From Cupriavidus basilensis (GTDB taxonomy: Bacteria; Pseudomonadota; Gammaproteobacteria; Burkholderiales; Burkholderiaceae), in contig NZ_CP010537.1 of assembly GCF_000832305.1 (NCBI RefSeq), forward strand, positions 62,001-126,000: a DNA stretch of 64,000 nt, given 5' to 3'. This document shows, one piece after another, positions 50,469 through 60,247 of this stretch; the stretch's first letter is position 1; each line of letters begins with the position of its first letter. The translations under genes were made by a program, and so were the position numbers. The notes beneath the pieces were generated by a model. That model saw only the letters and a program-made list of their open reading frames with translations. It made no database searches and had not been told where the DNA came from.

Positions 50469-51758
50469 ATGAAGCACAAGAGCCTGTTGATCGTATCCCT
50501 GCTGGCCGCCGCGTTCGCCGCGGGCGGCTGCGCCACGCAAGCCCCCGCCGTACCCGCCGCGCAGGCGCAGGGCGCCACCCAGCCGCTGGTCAAGGGCAAC
50601 TGGGACGCCTTCAATCGTGGACGCATCGACGCCCTGATCGCCGCCTACGGCAAGGGCAGTCCGGCCTACGACGCGCGCAAGCCGCCGTATGCGGTTTTCG
50701 ACTGGGACAACACCAGCGTCTTCCTCGACATCGAGGAGGCCGTGTTGGTCTACCAGCTGGAGCAGCTGCGCTTTGGCGCCACCCCGCAGCAGCTCGACAC
50801 CGCCATCCGCGTCAACATCCCGGGCAAGGACTTCAACGCGCCGTTCAACAACGCCGCGGGCCAGCCGGTCAATATCGACAAGGTGGCGCCGGACATCATC
50901 GAGAGCTACACCTGGCTCTACCAGAACTACCGCGGGCTGAAGGGCACGCAGTCGCTCGAGCAGGTCAAGGCCAATCCGCACTACCAGAACTTCATCGCCA
51001 AGATGCGCTACCTGTATGAAGCCATCGGCGATAGCTTCGACCATGCGGTGGCTTATCCGTGGGTGACTTACCACTTCGCCGGCATGACCGAGGCGCAGGT
51101 GCGCCAGCTCACGGCCGATACCGTCACCTGGCAACTGGCGCAGCCGATCGAAAAGGTGAAATGGACCAGCCCGGCCGCCCTGCCCGGCCGCGCCGGGGTG
51201 GTGTCGGTGAGCTGGAAGAACGGCCTGCGGCTGGTGCCGGAGATGCAGGATCTCTACGGCAAGATGCGCAATGCGGGATTTGATGTCTGGGTTTGCTCGG
51301 CGTCGTTTGTCGATGTGATCAAGGAGATCTCCTCCAACCCCGCCTATGGCTACAACAACGCCGCTGAGCGCGTGCTGGCGATGGAGCTGGAGCGCGATGC
51401 GCAAGGCGTGATCCAGCCCGAGTTCCGCCGCGGCTACGACCAGACCCAGGGCAAGGGCAAGACCAAGACCATCGAGCGCTTCCTGGTGTCGCGCTACGGC
51501 TACGGCCCGGCGTTTGTCGCCGGCGACAGCGAAGGCGACCAGAACATGATGCAGGACTTCGCCGACACCCGCGCCGTGCTGATCGTCAACCGGCTGCGCG
51601 CCAGCGATATCGGCAAGCTGTCCGGCGTGGCCGTGCAAAGCTACGGCAAGCCCGATGCCAAGTACCTGCTGCAGGGACGCGACGACAACAAGGGTCTGTT
51701 CGTGGCATCGCAGCAGCACACGCCGCTGGGGGCGACGCAAGGGAAGTTGTTGAAGTAG
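50469..51758 (+). CDS. HAD-superfamily phosphatase lipoprotein, phosphorylcholine-phosphatase-like
   Basis: 429 aa from ATG at 50469. Lipobox AFAAGGC (Cys about 20). HAD motif I YAVFDWDNTSVF (DxDxS), NAGFDVWVCSASFVDVIKE as motif II, and FVAGDSEGDQNMM (GDSxGD) as motif IV. The WDAFNRGRIDALIAAYGKGSPAYDARKPP lead-in resembles Pseudomonas phosphorylcholine phosphatase, which also acts on phosphorylethanolamine. Placed directly after eutBC on the same strand, so I infer that it releases ethanolamine or choline from phospholipid headgroups in the periplasm. Confidence 0.75.
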   Translation: MKHKSLLIVSLLAAAFAAGGCATQAPAVPAAQAQGATQPLVKGNWDAFNRGRIDALIAAYGKGSPAYDARKPPYAVFDWDNTSVFLDIEEAVLVYQLEQLRFGATPQQLDTAIRVNIPGKDFNAPFNNAAGQPVNIDKVAPDIIESYTWLYQNYRGLKGTQSLEQVKANPHYQNFIAKMRYLYEAIGDSFDHAVAYPWVTYHFAGMTEAQVRQLTADTVTWQLAQPIEKVKWTSPAALPGRAGVVSVSWKNGLRLVPEMQDLYGKMRNAGFDVWVCSASFVDVIKEISSNPAYGYNNAAERVLAMELERDAQGVIQPEFRRGYDQTQGKGKTKTIERFLVSRYGYGPAFVAGDSEGDQNMMQDFADTRAVLIVNRLRASDIGKLSGVAVQSYGKPDAKYLLQGRDDNKGLFVASQQHTPLGATQGKLLK

Positions 51759-51875
51759 GCGGCGGGAGCGGCCGAGTCCATCCTTCCATGCGGCCGCTAC
51801 AAAGCAGGGTCAGCGCGGGTGGCCTGCGCGGGCGCCCGCGGCTTGACCTGCGGCAGTCGTGTGACCGAAAGGCGC

Positions 51876-53306
51876 TCAATCCAGATCAAACACCCGTCCC
51901 GGGCTGAGGATGTTGTGCGGGTCCAGCGCGCGCTTGATCAGCCGCATCAATCCCAGCTCCTGCGGCGTGCGCGAGCAGTGCAGGTAGGGCTTCTTGTGAA
52001 AGCCGATGCCGTGCTCGGCGGAGACGCTGCCCTTGAACTCCCGCACCACGCCGTACATCACGTCGGAAATCTCGTGCTCGGGGAAGTCGAGGTCGGTGGC
52101 GCCGGGCAGGTACACGCTGACGTGCAGGTTGCTGTCGCCCACGTGGCCGAAATTGACCGGCTCGGCATGCGGCCACACTGCCAAGAGGCGGGTGCGCAGC
52201 GTCTCGGCGAATTCGCCGATGCGGCCGATCGGCAGGCTGACGTCATAGGCCGCATTGGGCGACCACATCACCGGGAATTCGGCCACCGCATCGCGCAGTT
52301 GCCAGAAGCTCTGCGCTTCCTTGTGGCTGGATGCGACCGCCGCGTCCTGGATCAGGCCGGCTTCCATCGCGGATTCGAGCATGCTTTCAAAGACCGGCGC
52401 GTCCTGCGAGGCGTCGTTGCCCTGCAGGTCGAGCAGCACGTAGAAGGGATGGCCGGCGGGCAGCGGCGCGCGCACGCCGGGCACGCGCGTGGTCACCAGC
52501 CCGTAGAAATCCGCCCACATGACTTCAAAGGCTGACAGCCGCCCCGAGAGCTTGCGCTGCGCATGGCGCAGCAGGCGCACCACGTCATCGTAGGTTGCGA
52601 GCGCGCACAGCGCCGTTTGCGTGGCGCTGGGCAGCGGCGCCAGACGCAGCACGGCGCGGGTGATCACGCCCAGGGTGCCCTCGCTGCCGATAAACAGCTG
52701 GCGCACGTCGTAGCCGGCGTTGTTCTTTTGCATCTTGTTGAGTGACGACACCACCGTGCCATCGGCCAGCACGGCTTCCAGCCCCAGCACCTGGTCGCGC
52801 ATCATGCCGTAGCGGATCACGCGGTTGCCGCCCGCGTTGGTGGCGATATTGCCGCCGATCTGGCAGCTGCCGCGCGCGCCCAGGTCCACCGCGAGCAGCC
52901 AGCCAGCCGCGCGAGCCGCCTCCTGCGCCGCCTGCAGCGTGGTGCCGGCCATCACGGTCATGGTGCCGGCCTGCGCATCGATCTCTTCCACGCCGCGCAT
53001 GCGCTCCAGCGAAAGCACCAGCTCGCCGCCTTCGGGCGTGGCGGCGCCGGCCAGGCCGGTCAGCCCGCCTTGCGGCACCACGGGCTGGCGCAGCCGATGG
53101 CATAGCGCCAGCACGGCGGCCACGTCTTGCGTATTGCGCGCACGCACTACCGCCAGCGGCGGCACCGCGCCCAGCGGCGCATACCAGTCCTTGCGAAAGC
53201 GGGTCTCGATGGCGTCGCCGGTTTGCAGCCCGGGCGCGTCCAGCAGCGTGGCGAGTTCCCTGAGCAGGGCGGAGGACGGGGCGGGTTGGGGAGCGGGACT
53301 TGCCAT
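51876..53306 (-). CDS. FAD-binding 2-hydroxyacid dehydrogenase (GlcD/D-lactate/D-2-HG family)
   Basis: 476 aa. PCMH-type FAD domain: VVPQGGLTGLAGAATPEGGELVLSLERM, and DLGARGSCQIGGNIATNAGGNRVIRYGMMRDQVLGLEAVLADG; cap domain; C-terminal VNFGHVGDSNLHVSVYLPG and SAEHGIGFHKKPYL with conserved His. Oxidises D-lactate, glycolate or D-2-hydroxyglutarate, passing electrons to an ETF or quinone. In this window it could also take 4-hydroxybutyrate-like acids, but that is speculative. Single gene with no partner glcE/F. Confidence 0.88.
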   Translation of the reverse strand: MASPAPQPAPSSALLRELATLLDAPGLQTGDAIETRFRKDWYAPLGAVPPLAVVRARNTQDVAAVLALCHRLRQPVVPQGGLTGLAGAATPEGGELVLSLERMRGVEEIDAQAGTMTVMAGTTLQAAQEAARAAGWLLAVDLGARGSCQIGGNIATNAGGNRVIRYGMMRDQVLGLEAVLADGTVVSSLNKMQKNNAGYDVRQLFIGSEGTLGVITRAVLRLAPLPSATQTALCALATYDDVVRLLRHAQRKLSGRLSAFEVMWADFYGLVTTRVPGVRAPLPAGHPFYVLLDLQGNDASQDAPVFESMLESAMEAGLIQDAAVASSHKEAQSFWQLRDAVAEFPVMWSPNAAYDVSLPIGRIGEFAETLRTRLLAVWPHAEPVNFGHVGDSNLHVSVYLPGATDLDFPEHEISDVMYGVVREFKGSVSAEHGIGFHKKPYLHCSRTPQELGLMRLIKRALDPHNILSPGRVFDLD

Positions 53307-53500
53307 GTGCGGTGTGTGTGAAGGAGAAGGGTGCTAATGCTATGGGAGGATGGGGATAGCGTTAAGGGCCAATCGGGCTGGCGACGATGGCACCATCGCC
53401 GCAATGGGGGGTGCCGGTGAGCTTGCCGCTTCCGCGGCGTTGTCCGCGGCGTTGTCCGTGGCCTGGAAGTCAGCATCGGTTTGGCCGGGCATCGGCACAC

Positions 53501-55099
53501 TCAGGCCCCGCTCCAGGCCTCCCGGTTGATCCCCGCTGCCGGCGCGCGGCGCGGCGCCTGCGTGCGCGCCAGATGCTCCAGCGCGGGTTCGATCACCTCC
53601 GCCAGCTTGTGGAAGGCCGGCGCGATCTCGTCGTCCGGCACGCAGGCATACCCCAGCAGCAAGCCCTGGTTGGTCGCCCGCGCGGGGTCCGCGAAATAGC
53701 GCGACAGCGGCCGCGTCGACAGGCCCTGGGTACGCGCCGCCATGCTGATGCCGAGGTCGTCGGCGCCCGGCGGCAGGTGGATCACCATGTGCAGCCCGGC
53801 TTCATGCGTGGAGGTGGGCCAGTCCGCGCCCAGGCGCGTGGCGATGGCCTCGCGCAGCAGCCCCTGGCGCTGCGCGTAGCGCTGGCGCATGCGGCGGATA
53901 TGCGTGGCGTAATGCCCCTGCTCGATAAAGTCGGCCAGCACCGCTTGCTGCACCAGCTGCCCCTCGCGGAACAGCTCCGACAGCCCGGTGGCGAAATGCG
54001 GCGCCAGCGGCTTGGGCAGCACCATGAAGCCCATGCGCAGGCCGGGGAACAGCGTCTTGGAAAACGTGCCCATGTAGATCACGCGGTCATGTTCATCCAG
54101 CCCCTGCAGCGAGGCAAGCGGGCGGCCCTCGAAGCGGAATTCGCTGTCGTAGTCGTCCTCCACGATCCACGCGCCGCGCTGGCGCGCGTATTCCAGCAGC
54201 ATGCGCCGGCGCGACAAGCTCATCACCATGCCCAGCGGATACTGGTGTGACGGCGTGGCAAAGATAAAACGCGGCGGGTTCTGCAGCGTGGCCGCATCCG
54301 GGGCGAGGCCCTCGCTATCCACCGGCACGGGGATGGTTTCGATGCCGGCGCTGTTGAGCAGGCTACGGGTGCCCCAGTAGCCGGGGTCTTCCATCCAGGC
54401 CTTGTCGCCGACATCGCCCAGCAGCCGCGCGATGAGGTCGATGGCCTGGTGGATGCCGGTGGTCAGGATGATCTGCTCCGGCTCGCAGCGCACCGAGCGC
54501 ACCAGCCGCAGGTGCTCGGCCATCACGCGGCGCAGCGGCAGGTAGCCACCGTTGTGCGCATACGTCAGAAGCTCGGGCTTGGGGGCGCGCCAGTGCTTGT
54601 TCAGCAACCGTGCCCAGACCGCGTGCGGAAACAACGAAACGTCGGGTACGCCGGAGACGAACGCACCCCATTGGCGATCCGACGCACCAGAATGCGACAC
54701 CAGATGCTGCCCACGCCGCGAAAGCGCGAAGCGGTTCTGATTTTGCTGCGCTGCGAGCACTGGCATGGTGCCACTTCGCACCCTAACGGTGTGCAATGCA
54801 CTATGGTCGGGAAAACTCTGCGACACGAAGGTGCCACTTCCGCTGGCTGCGGTGACATAGCCCTCCGCCAGCAACTGCTCAAATGCATAAAGCACGGTAT
54901 TGCGGGAAACCCCTATCTCCTTCGCAAGCAGGCGCGACGCAGGCAGCTTGCTACCCGCAACCAAAGACCCAGCAAGGATTTCCTGCCGGATGATCTCGTA
55001 GAGCTGGCGGTTCATATGCGCGCCGTTTTTATCCGCAGCACCATCCGCGGGCCGCTCCAGACGCTGCAGCAGCAGCTCCGACAAAATCGTCTCTTTCAA
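53501..55099 (-). CDS. MocR/GabR-family regulator (GntR HTH + aminotransferase-like domain)
   Basis: 532 aa. N-terminal GntR winged helix (YEIIRQEILAGSLVAGSKLPASRLLAKEIGVSRNTVLYAFEQLLAEGYVTAASGSGTFV), linker, then a class-I aminotransferase fold with the PLP-Lys region GTFSKTLFPGLRMGFMVLP and VEDDYDSEFRFEG. GabR-type proteins sense GABA-PLP aldimine and activate gabT/gabD. It is divergent from the M20-ABC-gabT-gabD operon, which makes a GabR role likely. Confidence 0.9.
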   Translation of the reverse strand: MKETILSELLLQRLERPADGAADKNGAHMNRQLYEIIRQEILAGSLVAGSKLPASRLLAKEIGVSRNTVLYAFEQLLAEGYVTAASGSGTFVSQSFPDHSALHTVRVRSGTMPVLAAQQNQNRFALSRRGQHLVSHSGASDRQWGAFVSGVPDVSLFPHAVWARLLNKHWRAPKPELLTYAHNGGYLPLRRVMAEHLRLVRSVRCEPEQIILTTGIHQAIDLIARLLGDVGDKAWMEDPGYWGTRSLLNSAGIETIPVPVDSEGLAPDAATLQNPPRFIFATPSHQYPLGMVMSLSRRRMLLEYARQRGAWIVEDDYDSEFRFEGRPLASLQGLDEHDRVIYMGTFSKTLFPGLRMGFMVLPKPLAPHFATGLSELFREGQLVQQAVLADFIEQGHYATHIRRMRQRYAQRQGLLREAIATRLGADWPTSTHEAGLHMVIHLPPGADDLGISMAARTQGLSTRPLSRYFADPARATNQGLLLGYACVPDDEIAPAFHKLAEVIEPALEHLARTQAPRRAPAAGINREAWSGA

Positions 55100-55123
55100 A
55101 GTGGCCCCGCGCGAAAAGAAAAA

Positions 55124-55142
55124 TATGGATCTATGTATGGTA
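55124..55142. promoter_or_regulatory. Direct repeats suited to a GabR-like dimer
   Basis: TATGGAT (55124) and TATGGTA (55136) are 12 bp apart start to start (on the other strand ATCCATA and TACCATA). GabR of Bacillus binds direct ATACCA repeats, so this pair is the best candidate in the divergent gap. Confidence 0.4.
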
Positions 55143-55276
55143 CCAATGATCGGCTAAGTTTCGACACATCTTGTTTCGATCGTCGTTTTTCTCAACGACG
55201 CTTTGCCGCTCAGGCCGATTCGATCCTCTCCGGGCACGTTCCAAGCGCGCGCTCCGGACAGCCAGTGGAGCCACTT

Positions 55277-56626
55277 ATGCAACGTCCCACCGCTACGCCT
55301 TCTACGCCTTCTACGCCCGCCACCCCCGCGCTTTCCACCGATGCCATCGCCGCCGCCGTGCGCGCGCTCGAGCCGTACATGGTGCGTACGTTGTCGGAAT
55401 TCGTGGCCGCACCCAGCCCCTCCGGGCAGGAACAGCCGGCCGTGGCGTTCATGGAAGGCGCGCTGCGCGAGTTGGGCCTGGAGCCGGAGCGCATCTACCT
55501 GCGCAGCGAGACGTTGAAGGACCTGCCGCTGTTCTCGCCGCCATGCTGTCCGGACGGCGGACGCTACAACCTGCTGGCCACGCATCGCCCGGCGACCAAG
55601 GGCGGCCGATCCGTGCTGTTCAACGGCCACCTGGACGTGGTGCCCACCGGCCCGGAGTCGATGTGGCGCCAGTCGCCGTATGCGCCGTTTGTCGAGGACG
55701 GCTGGCTGTTCGGCCGCGGCGCGGGCGACATGAAGGCCGGCATCATCTGCACGCTCGCTGCCTATAAGGCGCTGAAAGATCTCGGCGTGCAGCCCGCCGG
55801 CGCGGTCGGCTTCAACGCCGTGCTTGAAGAAGAGAACACCGGCAACGGCGCGCTGGCTACCGTGGCCGCGCTCGCCAGCGCGGTGGGCGCGGGCAAGCTG
55901 GCCTCGTTCGACACCGTTGTGATTCCCGAGCCGCTGGGCGAGAACCTGATGAGCGCGCAGATGGGCGTGTTCTGGATGTTCGTCGAACTCACCGGCCGCC
56001 CGGCGCATGCCGCCTACATGACCACCGGCGTGAACCCGGTGGAGGCCGGCATCGAGGTGATGGCCGACCTGCGCAAGCTCGAGGCCGAGTGGAACCTGCC
56101 GGAAAACCGCCCCGCCGTGTACCGCGACCACGCGCACCCGATCAACTTCAACCTCGGCCAGATCCAGGGCGGCGAATGGAACTCGTCGGTGCCCTGCACC
56201 TGCACGCTCGGCATTCGCATCGGCTTCTTCCCGACCATGAGCGTGACCGATGCCAAGGCGCGCGTGCAAGCCTGCGTGCGCGGCACGCTGGAGCGCCTGG
56301 CCAGCAACCTCACGCTCGATATCCGCTACGAAGGCTTTCACGCGCCGGGCTGCGAGTTCGATCTCGATGTGCCCAGCATGCAGGCGCTTGGCGAAGCCCA
56401 CCGCAAGGTCAATGGCGAAGAAGTGCGGCGCGAAGCCACCACCGCCACCACCGACGCACGGCATTTCCGCCTGATGCTGGAAACGCCGGTGACCTGCTAC
56501 GGCCCGCAGGCCCGCAACATCCATGGGATCGACGAGTCGGTTTCCATCCAGAGCATGGTGCGCGTTGCCACCACGCTCGCGCAGTTCATGCACGACTGGT
56601 GCGGCGTAGAGCCGGTCAGCGCTTGA
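55277..56626 (+). CDS. M20-family amidohydrolase (ArgE/DapE/ACY1-like)
   Basis: 449 aa from ATG at 55277; the frame is open upstream but antisense to the regulator. Di-zinc peptidase blocks: VLFNGHLDVVPTGPESMWRQSP, RGAGDMKAGIICTLAAYKAL, catalytic Glu in AVLEEENTGNGALA, VELTGRPAHAAYMTTGVNPVEAG (lid domain). Hydrolyses N-acyl or peptide bonds on small substrates. Being first in an operon with a dipeptide-type importer and GABA-degrading genes, it may release GABA from an N-acyl- or peptidyl-GABA (inference). Confidence 0.87.
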   Translation: MQRPTATPSTPSTPATPALSTDAIAAAVRALEPYMVRTLSEFVAAPSPSGQEQPAVAFMEGALRELGLEPERIYLRSETLKDLPLFSPPCCPDGGRYNLLATHRPATKGGRSVLFNGHLDVVPTGPESMWRQSPYAPFVEDGWLFGRGAGDMKAGIICTLAAYKALKDLGVQPAGAVGFNAVLEEENTGNGALATVAALASAVGAGKLASFDTVVIPEPLGENLMSAQMGVFWMFVELTGRPAHAAYMTTGVNPVEAGIEVMADLRKLEAEWNLPENRPAVYRDHAHPINFNLGQIQGGEWNSSVPCTCTLGIRIGFFPTMSVTDAKARVQACVRGTLERLASNLTLDIRYEGFHAPGCEFDLDVPSMQALGEAHRKVNGEEVRREATTATTDARHFRLMLETPVTCYGPQARNIHGIDESVSIQSMVRVATTLAQFMHDWCGVEPVSA

Positions 56627-56691
56627 AGTCCACGCAGCAACCCGTCTTCGCGTATCCGCAGATCACGATCACCACCACAGGAAACTGACCG

Positions 56692-58308
56692 ATGAAACAC
56701 CTCACCCAACACCTGAAAAAGAGCTTTGGCAAAAGCCTGGTGTCGATGGCGCTGGCAACCGCCGGCCTGACCCTGGCACCGGCACTGCTGCCCGCGGGCA
56801 GCGCGGTTGCGCAGACCGTTGGCGGCACCTTGTCCGGCATCGTGCAACCCGAGCCGCCGATCCTGATCAGCGCGATGAACTCGCAGGCGCCCACGCAATA
56901 TGTCGCCGGCAAGATCTACCAGGGCCTTCTGACCTACGGCCCGGACCTCAAGCCGCGCCCGGAGCTGGCCAAGTCGTGGAAGGTGTCGCCGGACGGCCTG
57001 ACCTATACCTTCGAGCTGCAGAGTGGCGTGAAGTGGCATGACGGCAAGCCCTTCACTTCGGCTGACGTGGTGTTCTCGATCGACAAGATGCTGCGCGAAG
57101 TGCACGTGCGTACGCGCGCCGTGCTGAACAAGTACATGGAATCGATCCGCGCCGTGAACGACAGCACGGTCGAGATCAAGCTCAAGGAAGCGTTCCCGCC
57201 GTTTATCTCGATGTTCGAGACCGGCACCATGCCCATGATGCCCAAGCACATCTACGACGGCACGGACTACCGCAACAACCCGGCCAACCAGAAGCCTGTC
57301 GGCACCGGCCCCTTCATGTTCAAGGAATGGAAGAAGGGCGCCTATATCAAGCTGGCCAAGAACCCCAACTACTGGAAGAAGGGCAAGCCCTACCTGGATG
57401 AACTGGTGTTCTACGTGATCCCGGACTCGGCCTCGCGCGCGGTGGCCTTCGAGAAGGGCGACGTGCAGGTGCTGCGCGGCGGCGACGTGGACAACGTGGA
57501 CGTGAAGCGCCTGCGCGCGTTGCCCAATGTGGAATACACCACCAAGGGCTGGGAGCTGTTCTCGCCGATGTCGAACCTGCTGATGAACATGCGCAAGCCG
57601 CCGTTCAACAACGTCAAGGTACGCGAGGCGGTCATGCACGCGCTCAATCGCAAGATGATCGTGGACAACATCTTCTTCGGCATGGGCAAGCCGGCGGTCA
57701 GCCCGTTCGCCTCCGCCACGCTGTTCTTCGACAAGACCACACCCGTCTATGACTTCAACCTGAAGAAGGCGCGCGAGCTGATCAAGGAATCCGGCGTCAA
57801 CGTGGGCCAGTACCCGGTCAAGATCCTGTCGTCATCCTATGGCGCCAACTGGGACCGGCTTGACGAGTACATGAAGCAGATGCTGGAACAGCTTGGCTTC
57901 AAGGTCAGCATCGAGTCCGCCGATGCCGGCACGTGGTCCGCCCGCGTCAGCAACTGGGACTTCGACCTGACCGCCACCTACACCTACCAGTACGGCGATC
58001 CGGCGCTGGGCGTGGAGCGGCTCTACGTGACCAAGAACATCGTCAAGGGCACGCCGTTCGCCAATGTGCAGGGCTACAGCAATCCGCAGGCCGATGAACT
58101 CTGGGCCAAGGCCAGCGTCACCATGGACCCGGCCGAGCGTCAGAAGCTCTACAGCCAGGTGCAGAAAATCCTGATGACGGAAGTGGCCGCGGGCAACCTG
58201 TTCGAGCTGGAGTTCCCCACGCTGTACCGCAAGAACGTGAAGAACCTCGTGACCACCGCCATCGGCCTGAACGAGTCGTTCGACAACGTTTCCATCGAGA
58301 AGAACTGA
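56692..58308 (+). CDS. ABC transporter substrate-binding protein, dipeptide/oligopeptide type
   Basis: 538 aa. Long signal peptide (LLPAGSAVAQTVGG), then SBP-bac-5 fold: GGTLSGIVQPEPPILISAMNSQAPTQYVAGKIYQGLLTYGPDLKPRPELAKSWKVSPDGLTYTFELQSGVKWHDGKPFTSADVVFSIDKML is diagnostic. Later LAKNPNYWKKGKPYLDELVFYVIPDSASR. Captures a peptide-like or conjugated substrate in the periplasm; 65 bp after the amidohydrolase gene. Confidence 0.93.
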   Translation: MKHLTQHLKKSFGKSLVSMALATAGLTLAPALLPAGSAVAQTVGGTLSGIVQPEPPILISAMNSQAPTQYVAGKIYQGLLTYGPDLKPRPELAKSWKVSPDGLTYTFELQSGVKWHDGKPFTSADVVFSIDKMLREVHVRTRAVLNKYMESIRAVNDSTVEIKLKEAFPPFISMFETGTMPMMPKHIYDGTDYRNNPANQKPVGTGPFMFKEWKKGAYIKLAKNPNYWKKGKPYLDELVFYVIPDSASRAVAFEKGDVQVLRGGDVDNVDVKRLRALPNVEYTTKGWELFSPMSNLLMNMRKPPFNNVKVREAVMHALNRKMIVDNIFFGMGKPAVSPFASATLFFDKTTPVYDFNLKKARELIKESGVNVGQYPVKILSSSYGANWDRLDEYMKQMLEQLGFKVSIESADAGTWSARVSNWDFDLTATYTYQYGDPALGVERLYVTKNIVKGTPFANVQGYSNPQADELWAKASVTMDPAERQKLYSQVQKILMTEVAAGNLFELEFPTLYRKNVKNLVTTAIGLNESFDNVSIEKN

Positions 58309-58347
58309 GTACGCTGCTACCCAGGTAACAAGTCGCCAGTCAGTTCA

Positions 58348-58372
58348 CGCGCCGGGCCATCCGCCCGGCGCG
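58348..58372 (+). terminator. Intercistronic hairpin between binding protein and permease
   Basis: CGCGCCGGGC pairs with GCCCGGCGCG around a 5-nt loop. Without a U-tract it more likely protects the upstream mRNA and keeps the binding protein in excess over the membrane parts. Confidence 0.5.
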
Positions 58373-58387
58373 CGCGTGGAGCATGCC

Positions 58388-59392
58388 GTGAATTTCCTCT
58401 CTTTCCTGCTATCCCGGCTGTGGAAGGCCCTCGTGGTCGTCCTCGGCGTGGTCATCATCAATTTCTTCCTGATCCGCATGGCGCCTGGCGACCCCGCCAC
58501 CGTGCTGGCGGGTGAGGCCGGCGCGGGCGATGCTGCCTTCGTTGGCCAGTTGCGTCAGCAGTTCGGGCTGGACCAGCCGGTGCTCACGCAGCTTGGCATC
58601 TATCTCAAGGGCGTGGCCAGGCTCGATCTTGGCTACTCGTATCGCAATCACCTGCCGGTGCTCGACCTGATCCTGGACCGGCTGCCCGCCACCATCGTGC
58701 TGATGAGCGGCGCCTTTGTCTTTTCCATCGTGCTTGGCGTGTTTCTCGGCGTGATCTCGGCGCGCACGCGCTATGAGAACAAGCGGCGCTGGATCGACAG
58801 CGCGGTGATGTCCGCGGCGTTGCTGTTGTACGCCACGCCGCTGTTCTGGCTCTCGCTGATGGCCATCATCCTGTTCTCGGTGGTGCTGGGCTGGCTGCCG
58901 GCGTTTGGCATGGAAACCATCGGCGCAGGCTATACCGGCCTGGCGCGCATCCAGGATGTGGCGCTGCACATGATCCTGCCGACCATCTCGCTCGGCTGCT
59001 TCTTCATGGCGGTGTACGTGCGCCTCACGCGCGCCTCGATGCTGGAAGTCATGGGCATGGACTTCGTCAAGACCGCGCGCGCCAAGGGCGTGCCCGCTGG
59101 CCGCGTGATCCGCGTGCACGTGCTGCGCAACGCGCTGCTGCCGGTCATTACCTTTGCCGGCATCCAGCTCGGCCAGATGGCCGGCGGCGCGGTGCTGACC
59201 GAAACCGTGTTCTCGTGGCCCGGCATTGGCCGGCTGATGTTCGATGCCCTGCTGCAACGTGATTACCAGTTGCTGCTCGGCATCTTCTTCGTCACCTCGG
59301 CGCTGGTTGTGTTCTTCAACCTGGTGACCGATATCGTCTACCGCTTCATCGACCCCCGCATCTCGGTGGGCGGCAAGGGAGCCACGGCATGA
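58388..59392 (+). CDS. ABC dipeptide-type permease (DppB-like)
   Basis: 334 aa from GTG at 58388 (GGAG 6-7 nt upstream); GTG at 58376 is the alternative. Six membrane helices, N-terminal LWKALVVVLGVVIINFFLIRMAPGDPATVLAGE, and the EAA loop MGMDFVKTARAKGVPAGRVIRVHVLRNALLPVITFAG contacting the ATPase. Stop overlaps the next start by 4 bp. Confidence 0.92.
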   Translation: MNFLSFLLSRLWKALVVVLGVVIINFFLIRMAPGDPATVLAGEAGAGDAAFVGQLRQQFGLDQPVLTQLGIYLKGVARLDLGYSYRNHLPVLDLILDRLPATIVLMSGAFVFSIVLGVFLGVISARTRYENKRRWIDSAVMSAALLLYATPLFWLSLMAIILFSVVLGWLPAFGMETIGAGYTGLARIQDVALHMILPTISLGCFFMAVYVRLTRASMLEVMGMDFVKTARAKGVPAGRVIRVHVLRNALLPVITFAGIQLGQMAGGAVLTETVFSWPGIGRLMFDALLQRDYQLLLGIFFVTSALVVFFNLVTDIVYRFIDPRISVGGKGATA

Positions 59393-60228
59393 AAGCCTTC
59401 GCACAACGTTATTGCCGCAATTACGGCGCCGTGATCGGCCTGGTCGTGCTGCTGCTGGTGGTCGCCGTGGCGCTGCTCGCGCCGGTGCTGTACGAGGAGT
59501 CACCCTGGCTGATGGTGGGCGATCCGCTGGTGCGTCCGTTTGCCGACGCGGCGTTTCCCTTTGGCACCGACATGCTCGGGCGCGACATCACCGCTGGCAT
59601 GCTGTACGGCGCGCGCGTCTCGCTGCTGGTGGGCGTGATATCCACCGGCGTGGCGCTGGTGTTCGGCATCCTGATCGGCTCGGTGGCCGGCTATTGCGGC
59701 GGGCGCATCGACGACGCGCTGATGCGCTTTACCGAGTTCTTCCAGACCATCCCGCAACTGGCGATGGCGGTGGTGATCGTGGCAATCTTCAATCCCACCA
59801 TCTACTCGATCGTGGCCGCCATCTCGATGGTGTCCTGGCCGCCGGTGGCGCGTCTGGTGCGCGGCGAGTTCCTCACGCTCAAGCAGCGCGAGTTCGTGCA
59901 GGCTGCGGTGGTGATCGGGCAAAAGCCGCTGCGCATCATCCTCACGCAGATCCTGCCCAACGCCATGTCGCCCATCATCGTGTCGGCCTCCTTCATGGTG
60001 GCCACGGCAATCCTGACGGAATCCGCGTTGTCCTTCCTGGGCCTGGGCGACCGCAACATGATGAGCTGGGGCTTCATGATCGGCGCGGCCCGCACCATGA
60101 TCCGCGAAGCGTGGTGGATGAGCGTGTGGCCCGGCGTGGCCATCCTGCTGACGGTGCTGTCCATCAATCTGATCGGCGAAGGCCTGAACGACGCCATGAA
60201 CCCGCAACTGCGCCGCCGTGGCGAGTAA
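59389..60228 (+). CDS. ABC dipeptide-type permease (DppC-like)
   Basis: 279 aa. DppC family: FPFGTDMLGRDITAGMLYGARVSLLVGVIST, EAA loop LTLKQREFVQAAVVIGQKPLRIILTQILPNAMSPIIV, C-terminal LSINLIGEGLNDAMNPQLRRR. Coupled to the upstream permease by a 4-bp overlap. Confidence 0.93.
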   Translation: MKAFAQRYCRNYGAVIGLVVLLLVVAVALLAPVLYEESPWLMVGDPLVRPFADAAFPFGTDMLGRDITAGMLYGARVSLLVGVISTGVALVFGILIGSVAGYCGGRIDDALMRFTEFFQTIPQLAMAVVIVAIFNPTIYSIVAAISMVSWPPVARLVRGEFLTLKQREFVQAAVVIGQKPLRIILTQILPNAMSPIIVSASFMVATAILTESALSFLGLGDRNMMSWGFMIGAARTMIREAWWMSVWPGVAILLTVLSINLIGEGLNDAMNPQLRRRGE

Positions 60229-60247
60229 CGACAAGGAAGACGCCACC

